NCBI RefSeq assembly: GCF_033708015.1
Contig: NZ_CP137920.1
Location: 3,100,001-3,164,000, forward strand
Direction: 5' to 3'
Length of the DNA stretch: 64,000 nt
Origin: Proteus vulgaris
GTDB taxonomy: Bacteria > Pseudomonadota > Gammaproteobacteria > Enterobacterales > Enterobacteriaceae
Shown: positions 24,555 through 33,207 of the stretch, piece by piece
Layout: every line of letters starts with the position of its first letter
How positions within the stretch are numbered: position 1 is the stretch's first letter
The notes under the pieces: generated by a model
Told to the model about the DNA's origin: nothing
The model's input: only the letters and a program-made list of their open reading frames with translations
Database searches by the model: none
Made by a program: the position numbers and the translations under genes

Positions 24555-26977
24555 AAGCAGAACCAGTTTGGGTACCTAATCATTTCCCTGATAAAGGCCG
24601 ATTAAAATTAACACAACAACAGATAGAACATAACTATAAAATACGAGAAGAAGAGAAACGAAATCATAGTTCCAGCCTTGCTGGCGTAAAAAATAATTGC
24701 TGTCGTAATTTACATATCAGTTTCTTTTTCGATGGCACCAATAATAATCGAGATAGAGATATGAAGGCTGAGCCTAAAACTGCCACCAATATTACGCGAT
24801 TATTTGAAGCCACCAATGAAGATGAAAATAATCCTAATAAAAAAGAAAGAGAGTATTTTAAATACTATATGCCTGGAGTTGGTACCGCCTTTCCTGAAAT
24901 AGCAGAATATAACTTCACTGATACGGGTTTAAAATATGCTACAGGGGGTGAGGATCGTATTAATTGGGCATTATTAATGTTAGCCAATACATTAAGAGTA
25001 GCTTCTGGTAATAAGAGGTTAGAGCTATCTGAATGTAGAATGTATTTAAAAGATATGGCAACCCCAACATATCTTCCTATTAGCGGTAAAGGTCGTCGCC
25101 GTGCCATTATCCACTCTTTAGTTAATAAAAAAGAGATTATTGAAGGATTACAACTTAAACCTAAAACATTAACGATTAAACTTTATGTTTATGGTTTCTC
25201 TCGTGGTGCGGCGGAAGCAAGAACCTTTGTTAATTGGGTGACGCAATTATTTGATACCCCAGAAGGAGCCGATAAACCTGTTCAAAAATTATGTGGTATT
25301 GATGTAAAAGTCGAATTTATCGGTATTTTAGATACCGTACCCTCTGTGGGTATAGTGCACTTGGCGCCCTTCTTTTCGGGTCATATGGATTGGGCAAATG
25401 GTACTCAGCAACTCCCCAGTGAAAAAGTTTTTCCTAACTTTATTAAATGCTGTCGTCACTTTGTTTCTGCCCATGAACAACGTTTCTGTTTTCCTCTAGA
25501 TACAGTAAGACGGCCTTCAGATTGGGAGAATGAAAAAAATAAAGCAGATACATCTGAAAGTAATAAAAATATTGATGGAAATAATAAAAATACTGATGGG
25601 AATAATAAAAATACTGATGGGAATAAGTATGGTCGTTATCCTAAAATATCCGATATTGAAGAAGTGGTTTATCCTGGTGTTCACTCTGATATTGGAGGAG
25701 GGTATGAAGTTGGCGATCAGGGTAAGGCATTTGAAGACCCTTCCATGTTAGTTTCACAAATCGTCTTACATGATCTCTATCTTTCGGCATTTCTTGTAGG
25801 ATCACCATTAAATATAATAGGGGAATCACCAAAAAACAGAAGTGGTGATTATATGAGTGCAAGTATTACTAGAGAAGTTCAATCATTATTCAAGATAAAC
25901 CCAATTCTAATTCAACGTTTTAATGCTTGGCGAAAAATTACATTAGGGTTACCACCAGTAGCTACTACTAATTTCTCAGGAAGCTTCAATGCTTGCCGTG
26001 CAAATATGTCATTAGAAAAAATCGTCGAAAAGCAGATGGCATGGATGACGGCTTGGCGTATTGATAGATATGCCGATATGAATCTTTTTAATCAAGATTT
26101 TTATAAAAATGCAGTCCAGCATGGTACTGAAAAGATAAAGACAGATAGAAAAGAATGGAAAGAAAAACAAGATGAAAAAGAAAAACAACAAAAAGAAAAA
26201 ATAAAAAATGGTACAGACACCATTTCACCAGGAGATCTTGCAGGACCTCCGCATTATGAGCCCATGCTAGGTAAAACACAATTAAGAGAAGGCGCTGAAG
26301 AATTTAAAGCGGACTATTATGATGAACGAAGAGAAGTTCGAAATTGGAAACAATTTTCTATCGATAATTTACTAACAAATATAATGTGCTTATTAAATAC
26401 TGACGATGAAAAATCTGAATATTTTTATATGAAAAAAAGTGGTGATGATATTTATAAAAAAGGTGATGGATTTCCTTTATTTAAAGAAAACAATACGCTA
26501 GATCCCGAGAAATTATTAACAAGAGATTTATTTGATAATCAACTTCATGATTCTCGTGCTTGGTTTATGCATGATGCATTACAATCTAGAGAACCTTGGG
26601 CAAGCTATTTTAGCTATCGAATGATTTATGCGGACAGTGAAACTAATAAATTTTTATCACCTGTTGCAATAGCAGGAAAAGTAATTGGCATAGCAACATT
26701 TGTTGGAGGTATGGCATATATGGTGAGACAAAAGAACATTAAAAATGGATTAGGTGTTTTTGCTGGCACATTGGGTGTTATGTCAATGGAATATGAAGTA
26801 GTAAATGCAATAACAGGATTAGCACTTCCCCTTAATCCTGAAGATGTTAAACCTACTAAAAATGCGGGCCCTGTACAATCAATTGCCATAGCTCAATCTA
26901 TTGTTGAAAAAACAGAAGGTGTTATAAATAGTTTAACTCAAGTTATTGATACTAAAAAAATCTTATCAATTGCTTAA
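24539..26977 (+). CDS. T6SS phospholipase effector, Tle1-like (DUF2235), second module
   Basis: An 812-residue paralogue of the first effector, again starting inside an immunity gene (16-nt overlap, AAGGAG upstream). DUF2235 features: ISFFFDGTNNNRDRD near residue 60, VYGFSRGAAEAR with nucleophile Ser221, Asp265 in GILDTVPSVG and His382 in VYPGVHSDIGGGY. A low-complexity insert of NNKNTDG repeats (about 341-361) lies between Asp and His. The charged coiled stretch near 530-560 is rich in Lys and Glu. Near the C-terminus, after NQLHDSRAWFMHD, come two hydrophobic stretches (about 707-727 and 739-752) that may insert in membranes; the first effector has no equally clear pair. The strong sharing of catalytic core with divergent tails suggests different loading or target properties. 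Activity is inferred. Confidence 0.87.
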   Translation: MFEEIKAEPVWVPNHFPDKGRLKLTQQQIEHNYKIREEEKRNHSSSLAGVKNNCCRNLHISFFFDGTNNNRDRDMKAEPKTATNITRLFEATNEDENNPNKKEREYFKYYMPGVGTAFPEIAEYNFTDTGLKYATGGEDRINWALLMLANTLRVASGNKRLELSECRMYLKDMATPTYLPISGKGRRRAIIHSLVNKKEIIEGLQLKPKTLTIKLYVYGFSRGAAEARTFVNWVTQLFDTPEGADKPVQKLCGIDVKVEFIGILDTVPSVGIVHLAPFFSGHMDWANGTQQLPSEKVFPNFIKCCRHFVSAHEQRFCFPLDTVRRPSDWENEKNKADTSESNKNIDGNNKNTDGNNKNTDGNKYGRYPKISDIEEVVYPGVHSDIGGGYEVGDQGKAFEDPSMLVSQIVLHDLYLSAFLVGSPLNIIGESPKNRSGDYMSASITREVQSLFKINPILIQRFNAWRKITLGLPPVATTNFSGSFNACRANMSLEKIVEKQMAWMTAWRIDRYADMNLFNQDFYKNAVQHGTEKIKTDRKEWKEKQDEKEKQQKEKIKNGTDTISPGDLAGPPHYEPMLGKTQLREGAEEFKADYYDERREVRNWKQFSIDNLLTNIMCLLNTDDEKSEYFYMKKSGDDIYKKGDGFPLFKENNTLDPEKLLTRDLFDNQLHDSRAWFMHDALQSREPWASYFSYRMIYADSETNKFLSPVAIAGKVIGIATFVGGMAYMVRQKNIKNGLGVFAGTLGVMSMEYEVVNAITGLALPLNPEDVKPTKNAGPVQSIAIAQSIVEKTEGVINSLTQVIDTKKILSIA
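25559..25621 (+). repeat. Three tandem 21-bp units within the second phospholipase gene
   Basis: Units AATAATAAAAATACTGATGG plus G lie at 25580-25600 and 25601-25621. A slightly diverged unit (AGTAATAAAAATATTGATGG plus A) is at 25559-25579, and a partial AATAAG follows. They encode N-N-K-N-T-D-G repeats in a loop before the catalytic His. The in-frame unit length allows copy-number change without frameshift. Confidence 0.85.
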
Positions 26978-27033
26978 ATTAGTATTAATCCCATTTATTT
27001 TAATTCTATCTCTAAAAAATCAGGAGATATATC

Positions 27034-28167
27034 GTGAGATATCCTCCGCGTTACCCTGAATTTACCCAAGACAAACCGATAAATTGGAAAAAACTATTAA
27101 AGTGGTTATTTATATTTATTGGTTTCTCTCTTTTTTTTACTAATATTATTTTATCAAATAGTAAAATAGAGAATAAATATTTTATTTTATTTTCTAGTGT
27201 TATCATTCCTATCTTTATTTCATCATTCTTATTTTTAATTTATTTATTTTTAAAAGTATTAGACAATCATAACAATGAATTATTTAAAAAACAATTTGAT
27301 GAAGACAGTAAAAAATGGTGGTTATACCATAGTGCTTCAATACCAATAAAAAACTCAATTGTTATTGGCTCTCTGGGTGAAAACCAATATAAATGGCGTC
27401 AGGCTTTAAAAAACAAACCGATACCTCCATCTTCTATAAGAGAGGAGGAGCAAGAGTGCATTCCCTGTTCAGCACTCATCGGAGATAAAAAAAACAGAGA
27501 AGAAATGATCGCTAAATTACTAGCTAATCACTTTATAAATACTGAAGAAAACAATATTGATAATATCAAAATAGATAATGTTTACTGGAAAGGTAGTCAA
27601 GGTAGTCTAAATAAATTTATTGAACATCTAAAAGATCATCATATATTACCACCATTAAAAACCATATTTATCGATTCAATAGATTCTTTAGATATTATTA
27701 TTGATAACTACTATCTTCATTATAAGTCAGAGCATTACAACCTTGTTGGCGGTTCTAATATTTTTGATGACATCAATACAGGTAGATTGGCTGAAACCGG
27801 TTTTTTATGGACAATATTTCCAAATAAAGATGCTTACCATTTACATCGTTGTGAAATATCAAATAATGAAAACACTAATGAGTTAGCATCTCAAATAATG
27901 AAATATTCAGGGCTGGAAAATTCACCAGAAATAAATATATCGATTAATACTCAAGCATCTTATGCTTTTTTATCAACACCGCTCGATTCTATCGATAATA
28001 TCGTACAAGATTACTTCGGCGATAGTACTTGTTCATCACCATTTATTGCTATTTCATTTGCTGTTCTACACTGTATGGATAATGCTATTAATAGCTGCGG
28101 ATGGATTTCTGGGTATTATAATAATCAATATATAGCAGGGGTTATTCTCAAAGATGAAAATCAATGA
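27034..28167 (+). CDS. Uncharacterised two-span membrane protein of the T6SS locus
   Basis: A 377-residue protein I do not recognise. It starts at GTG 27034, seven bases after AGGAG. Two membrane segments (about 19-43 and 49-76) are followed by a roughly 300-residue, probably cytoplasmic domain with KKWWLYHSASIPI, a Cys pair in ECIPCSAL, and WTIFPNKDAYHLHRCE. Its 3' end overlaps tssM by 14 nt, so the two are co-translated. The topology (two N-terminal spans then a cytoplasmic domain) recalls the N-terminal third of TssM itself, but I see no convincing residue-level similarity. Base composition is more AT-rich than that of the core tss genes. A T6SS accessory role is inferred from placement alone. 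Confidence 0.7.
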   Translation: MRYPPRYPEFTQDKPINWKKLLKWLFIFIGFSLFFTNIILSNSKIENKYFILFSSVIIPIFISSFLFLIYLFLKVLDNHNNELFKKQFDEDSKKWWLYHSASIPIKNSIVIGSLGENQYKWRQALKNKPIPPSSIREEEQECIPCSALIGDKKNREEMIAKLLANHFINTEENNIDNIKIDNVYWKGSQGSLNKFIEHLKDHHILPPLKTIFIDSIDSLDIIIDNYYLHYKSEHYNLVGGSNIFDDINTGRLAETGFLWTIFPNKDAYHLHRCEISNNENTNELASQIMKYSGLENSPEINISINTQASYAFLSTPLDSIDNIVQDYFGDSTCSSPFIAISFAVLHCMDNAINSCGWISGYYNNQYIAGVILKDENQ

Positions 28168-31100
28168 TAAGCTTTCTTCAACTCGGGATCTATTTATTAT
28201 TTATGCTGTTATTCTTACAATATCCCTTTTTACATTATCTATACTTTATTATCTTTTTGGTAATGACATATTCAAAACAAGTTATTTACCTAAAGAAATT
28301 ATATTTTTTACTTTTTCCAGTTGGATAGCTTTATTATTAGCTTTTCCATTTTTTATTTATGGATGGAAGAAAGTTATTCCATTACTCAGCAAACCTTTCT
28401 TATATAATACAAAAACGTTACCCGAAATAAACAAACAAAATAATTCATTTATTGATGATATATTTAAACAATATGGTCAACGTAATTCAAAAAATTTAAT
28501 ACGTATACTCCTTATCGGCACTCCCATTGCTATCGAAAAACTCACTCCCAACCTAACAACGGAGATCTGGCAAGAAAGTAACGGCACATTGCTTATCTAT
28601 GGTGGCGATATCCATCAACCTATGGATGAAAATTTAATTCAAGATCTAAAACAGCTACGTCGCCGTCGTCCACTTGATGCCGTTATTTGGGTATCAGAAA
28701 ATAATTTATCGCAACAACCGCTGGGTCATTCCTTATTTAATCACTTAAATTCGACCAACACCGATACCGCAAGCCGCTATTTCCACCAGCTCTTTCGCCT
28801 ATTGCGCTGGCAAGCCCCCATTTGGCTTTGGAACATCAGTAATAACGGCGAAATAACCACAGATGAAACGCCCACCGTGCTTTATTCAGCTCCTTTCAAG
28901 GCGACGGCTGAAACGCTTTCCAATGACTTAAAAACGCTTTTACCTGCATTAGTGGAACAAGGTACACAAGCAGTCTTACATAATCAAACACAGACCTATT
29001 TACTGGCTTTAGCCCGCTTTTTGCAGTATGAAGGATGTGAAAAACTCGCCAATAACTTGGCTCCACTATTATCAGGTTATCGCTCGTTGCCGTTTGCGGG
29101 TGTGCTCTTTAGTACGGCGGGTAACGATAACGTTTCAGCCATTTCACCAAAAACCAATCAGTGGACATCTAATTCCCATTGGAAAGCGCTCATTACAGCA
29201 AATTCACAACTGCCTTATCAGTTAAAAGCCTCACCTTTAGGCTTAAATTCAAAACGTATTTTACAATATACTGTGGCGACCGCCATGACGCTGTGGGGCA
29301 TTGGCATGGTAGTTTCTTACTTTATGAATCGCCAATTAATTACCCAAAGTCAGCAACAAGCGCAATTAGCAACGGACAATCACCAATCTGAACTTGCCCG
29401 CTTACAAGCCCAATATGGCTTGCAACAAACTCTTGGCTTATTGAGTCACCGAGAAAAAACCGCTGTGCCATTTTGGCTACGTTTTGGATTAAGTCGTAAT
29501 AACGCATTGCTTAATCATCTGTGGCCCGTTTATAGCCAATCCATGTTGCCATTATTACGGGATTCAACTCAGCATCATCTTGAATCTTATCTGCAAGCAT
29601 TTATGCAGCTCCCTCCTGAAAGTGCGGAGCGAATTGAAGGCGCTCAATCGGCTTATCAAGCATTAAAATCCTATTTAATGATGAGCGAACCTTCTCGTAT
29701 CGAACCGGTTTTTTTTACTGAAAGTGTACTCAATATTTGGCATCAAAATGAAGATCTAAAAGAGGGTGAATGGCAAACCTTAGGCACAGAATTATTAACT
29801 TTCTATGCTTCTCAATTACCTTATCACGAGGAGTGGATAATTAAGCCTAATCGTACTTTAGTTGCTGGAAGTCGCACTATTCTTATTCGTCAAATTGGTC
29901 AACGTAATGGCGAATCTGCGCTTTACCAAAAAATCTTACAACAGGCACAGCATAACTTCGCAGAGATGACATTAGATGATATGACCGGTGATACCGATGT
30001 CAGTTTCTTACTCAGTACCTCTGAAACCATACCGGGGATTTTTACACGTAAAGCGTGGGAAGAATCGATTGAACCTGCTATCAAAAAAGCAGTTCATGAA
30101 AGACGAGAAGAAATCGATTGGGTATTAAGTGACACACAAAAAGAGACCGATATTGATATCTCTCCCGAAAAACTACAACAAAATCTGACAGAACGCTATT
30201 TTAATGATTTTTCAGGCAGTTGGTTAAGCTTTCTCAACGGATTACACTGGCGAGAAACACAAAATTTATCCGATACGATTGATCAACTCACATTAATGAG
30301 CGATGTCAGACAGTCTCCTATTATCGCCCTAATGAATACACTTTCTTATCAAGGTAAAACGGGTCGTCAGCAAGAAAAATTAGCTGACTCTTTTGTGAAT
30401 TCCGCCAAAGACTTGTTAAACAAAGAGCAACAACCTGTCATTAGCCAAAAAGCCGAATTCACAGGTCCTCTAGAGCCTGTTTTTGCACCGATATTGGCGT
30501 TTACTGATCCGCAATCTTCAGCACAAAATAGTGATGCATTGAGCTTACAAGCCTATCTTACTCGCGTGACAAGAGTGCGCTTAAAACTCCAACAAGTGGT
30601 GAATGCCCCCGACCCCCAAGCCATGTCTCAAGCCTTAGCCCGAAGTGTTTTTGAAGGAAAAACCGTCGATTTATCCGAAACGCAAGATTACGGAAGCTTA
30701 ATCGCCGCAAGTTTTGGTCAAGAGTGGAGCGGTTTTGGGCAGACACTGCTAGTACAACCGATGTCTCAAGCATGGCAGCAGTTATTAGCGCCGACGTCGC
30801 AAGGTATTAATACGCAATGGCGCAATGCGGTGGTAAATGACTGGAATAACGCCTTTGGAGGTCGTTATCCCCTTAAAAATACCCAAAGTGAAATTTCATT
30901 ACCTTTAATGGCACAATATTTACGCCCTGATAATGGGCGTATTCAGCGTTTTCTTGAAAGCCATCTCAACGGAGTGTTGCGTAAAGAAGGCACCCATTGG
31001 GTACCCGATACCACCAATGCCCAAGGCTTAACCTTTAATCCCGAGTTTTTAAAAGCCTTAGATAAACTCAGCTATCTGGGGGATGTTGTTTTTGCGAATG

Positions 31101-31510
31101 GTGAAGCACGTCTTTACTTTGAATTACGCCCAGGTACCTCACCCAACATTATGCAAACGCATTTAATGATAGATAGACAATCTCTTCTTTACAATAACCA
31201 GCAACCCCAATGGCAGCGTTTTGTCTGGCCAGCGGATACCGTTGCCTCTGGGGCATCACTGAGCTGGATAACCACAAACACAGGCACGCGTATTTATGGT
31301 GATTATCGTGGCGTCTGGGGCATTATTCGTTTACTGGAAGATGCCCAAATTACACCTTATGCAGGGAGTACCAGCAGTTATTCTGTTAGTTGGAAAACCT
31401 TAAACGGACAATCACTAAATTACACCTTAAGAACTGAAATGGGTGAAGGTCCTATCGCTCTCTTGCAACTACGCAATTTTGTTTTACCAGAAAAGATCTT
31501 TTTGGATTAA
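28154..31510 (+). CDS. tssM: T6SS membrane complex protein TssM (IcmF family)
   Basis: Inner-membrane backbone of the TssJ-L-M trans-envelope complex. At 1118 residues it is slightly short for the family. Membrane segments lie near 13-36, 49-71 and 369-391; the large periplasmic part contacts TssJ. The cytoplasmic domain position where many TssM proteins have a Walker A motif reads ILLIGTPIAIEKL (about 118-130), without the G-x4-GKT pattern, so NTP binding of the classical kind is not expected; some enterobacterial TssM proteins also lack it. The C-terminal beta domain includes GSTSSYSVSWKTL. The 5' end overlaps the preceding gene by 14 nt, with a poor ribosome binding site, suggesting coupling. 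Confidence 0.93.
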   Translation: MKINDKLSSTRDLFIIYAVILTISLFTLSILYYLFGNDIFKTSYLPKEIIFFTFSSWIALLLAFPFFIYGWKKVIPLLSKPFLYNTKTLPEINKQNNSFIDDIFKQYGQRNSKNLIRILLIGTPIAIEKLTPNLTTEIWQESNGTLLIYGGDIHQPMDENLIQDLKQLRRRRPLDAVIWVSENNLSQQPLGHSLFNHLNSTNTDTASRYFHQLFRLLRWQAPIWLWNISNNGEITTDETPTVLYSAPFKATAETLSNDLKTLLPALVEQGTQAVLHNQTQTYLLALARFLQYEGCEKLANNLAPLLSGYRSLPFAGVLFSTAGNDNVSAISPKTNQWTSNSHWKALITANSQLPYQLKASPLGLNSKRILQYTVATAMTLWGIGMVVSYFMNRQLITQSQQQAQLATDNHQSELARLQAQYGLQQTLGLLSHREKTAVPFWLRFGLSRNNALLNHLWPVYSQSMLPLLRDSTQHHLESYLQAFMQLPPESAERIEGAQSAYQALKSYLMMSEPSRIEPVFFTESVLNIWHQNEDLKEGEWQTLGTELLTFYASQLPYHEEWIIKPNRTLVAGSRTILIRQIGQRNGESALYQKILQQAQHNFAEMTLDDMTGDTDVSFLLSTSETIPGIFTRKAWEESIEPAIKKAVHERREEIDWVLSDTQKETDIDISPEKLQQNLTERYFNDFSGSWLSFLNGLHWRETQNLSDTIDQLTLMSDVRQSPIIALMNTLSYQGKTGRQQEKLADSFVNSAKDLLNKEQQPVISQKAEFTGPLEPVFAPILAFTDPQSSAQNSDALSLQAYLTRVTRVRLKLQQVVNAPDPQAMSQALARSVFEGKTVDLSETQDYGSLIAASFGQEWSGFGQTLLVQPMSQAWQQLLAPTSQGINTQWRNAVVNDWNNAFGGRYPLKNTQSEISLPLMAQYLRPDNGRIQRFLESHLNGVLRKEGTHWVPDTTNAQGLTFNPEFLKALDKLSYLGDVVFANGEARLYFELRPGTSPNIMQTHLMIDRQSLLYNNQQPQWQRFVWPADTVASGASLSWITTNTGTRIYGDYRGVWGIIRLLEDAQITPYAGSTSSYSVSWKTLNGQSLNYTLRTEMGEGPIALLQLRNFVLPEKIFLD

Positions 31511-31555
31511 ATAAAAAACACATTCCCTATTATCTCAAAAGGAAATACGCTCACT

Positions 31556-33175
31556 ATGTCCTTATTGGATACCTTAATCTCATCATGCTTTGCTGATGAT
31601 ACAAACAAGGTGCAACAACTTGCTCAACAACAAATCGCGTTATGGGATCGTTGGCTATTACCGGTTACTCCTAATCAACCTGTAGGTGATGATCCCAGTT
31701 ATGAAGATGACTTTGAACGAATGAAAGAAGAAGTCAATAAACTCTCTGGCGCTGATACTGAACTCATTTGCTTACTTGCTGAAAACTTACTGCTCAATTT
31801 CTGCAAAGATATGCGTGTTATAACCTATTATATATGGGCACGTTTGCACAAAGAAGGTGAGCATGGGCTTGCCGATTCTTTGGGGCTTTTGGCTGGATTG
31901 CTCACCCGCTACCACGACACATTATTACCTAGCCGAGCAACCAGTAGAAAATCAGCCTTAGAGTGGTTATCAGGGCAACGCGTTTTAGATAGCTTATCGC
32001 TTTATCCCGAAGTCGATCACAATGAATTTTCTCGTATTATCGCCTTATTAGCCATTATTGAAACAGAGCTTGAAACATGGAATGAAGCTGAGCGTCCTCA
32101 ACTGGCTGGATTACATCAAGCACTCGAAAAGCGTCTTGCTCAATCAGGTGGGACAAAGTCATTAGTTCCCCAAAACATGAGCCGAACTGAATCGACTTAC
32201 AATAGCCCCGCCTCTTCTTCAATTTCACAGAGCACCCCCATAGAGACCATACAATCAGGTCGTGAATTATTAGATCAATCCAAAATGCTCGCTAATTATC
32301 TACGTAATCAATCTAATGGTTGGTTAGCTGGGCATAGATTAATGAAAGTGGTGAGATGGGATACGCTCCATCAACTTCCACCACAAAATCAGCAAGGTTG
32401 TACTCGTCTTTCTCCGCCCAGAACCGATGCAAGGGCGCAACTTAAACGCCTCTATTTACAACAAAGTTGGGGGGAACTGGCAGAGCAAGCAGATAAGCTT
32501 TTTGCCGAAGGTGTTAACCATTTTTGGTTAGATGTACAGTGGTATCTCTATCAAGCACTTAGTCAGTCTCCTGCCCCTTGGAATGCATGGTCTGATATTA
32601 TAAAAAATGATTTAAAACAATTCCTTACTCGTCTTCCAGATTTAGAGAACTTATCATGGGAAGACGGTACACCATTTGCCGATGAAGTCACATTAAGTTG
32701 GATAAAACAGCATGTTATGGAAGAAAACTTTGATGCCATGCAAGGATTATCAAATAATGACTCTCACTCATCTGATGATCAATCAATACTGGCATTAGAA
32801 AACGAAGCAATCACACAAGCGGATAATGAAGGTATAGACGTTGCATTAAAATGGCTACAACATCGCCCAGATATCCGCTCTTCAAGACAAAAATGGTTAT
32901 TAAATCTCATTATGGCACGAGTAGCAGAACAATTTGCTCGCCATGATCTAGCATTAAATTTATTACGTGAACTCGATAAAAAAGCGCTTTCGATGTCATT
33001 AACACAATGGGAGCCCAATTATATTTTTGAAGTAAAAGCACGACAACTTCATCTTTTACGAGCAAAAATTCAACGTAACACTTCAGATAGAACCCGTATA
33101 GAGCAACAGATGGAGCTATTACTCAGTGAATTAACTGCTATCGATCCGGTTCGCTCTGCAATTTTATATTCCTAA
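31556..33175 (+). CDS. tssA: T6SS baseplate/tail cap protein TssA (ImpA N-terminal, VasJ type)
   Basis: Coordinates baseplate docking and Hcp-sheath polymerisation. The 539-residue protein has the ImpA N-terminal domain at about residues 20-170, with PVGDDPSYEDDFERMKEEVNKLSG-like opening (landmark), YYIWARLHKEGEHGLADSLGLLAGLL and GQRVLDSLSLYPE. A low-complexity Ser-rich linker lies near 200-230 (TYNSPASSSISQSTP). The C-terminal part includes RLYLQQSWGELAEQADKLF and WLDVQWYLYQAL, usual for the VasJ-type C-terminus. AAAGGAAATACGC precedes the start. It sits between tssM and tssF. A second ImpA-type protein is encoded at 37082, which is of the membrane-anchored VasL kind. Confidence 0.92.
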   Translation: MSLLDTLISSCFADDTNKVQQLAQQQIALWDRWLLPVTPNQPVGDDPSYEDDFERMKEEVNKLSGADTELICLLAENLLLNFCKDMRVITYYIWARLHKEGEHGLADSLGLLAGLLTRYHDTLLPSRATSRKSALEWLSGQRVLDSLSLYPEVDHNEFSRIIALLAIIETELETWNEAERPQLAGLHQALEKRLAQSGGTKSLVPQNMSRTESTYNSPASSSISQSTPIETIQSGRELLDQSKMLANYLRNQSNGWLAGHRLMKVVRWDTLHQLPPQNQQGCTRLSPPRTDARAQLKRLYLQQSWGELAEQADKLFAEGVNHFWLDVQWYLYQALSQSPAPWNAWSDIIKNDLKQFLTRLPDLENLSWEDGTPFADEVTLSWIKQHVMEENFDAMQGLSNNDSHSSDDQSILALENEAITQADNEGIDVALKWLQHRPDIRSSRQKWLLNLIMARVAEQFARHDLALNLLRELDKKALSMSLTQWEPNYIFEVKARQLHLLRAKIQRNTSDRTRIEQQMELLLSELTAIDPVRSAILYS

Positions 33176-33207
33176 TCTTTTACTCAACGAATCAAGGTAT
33201 CAAATTA

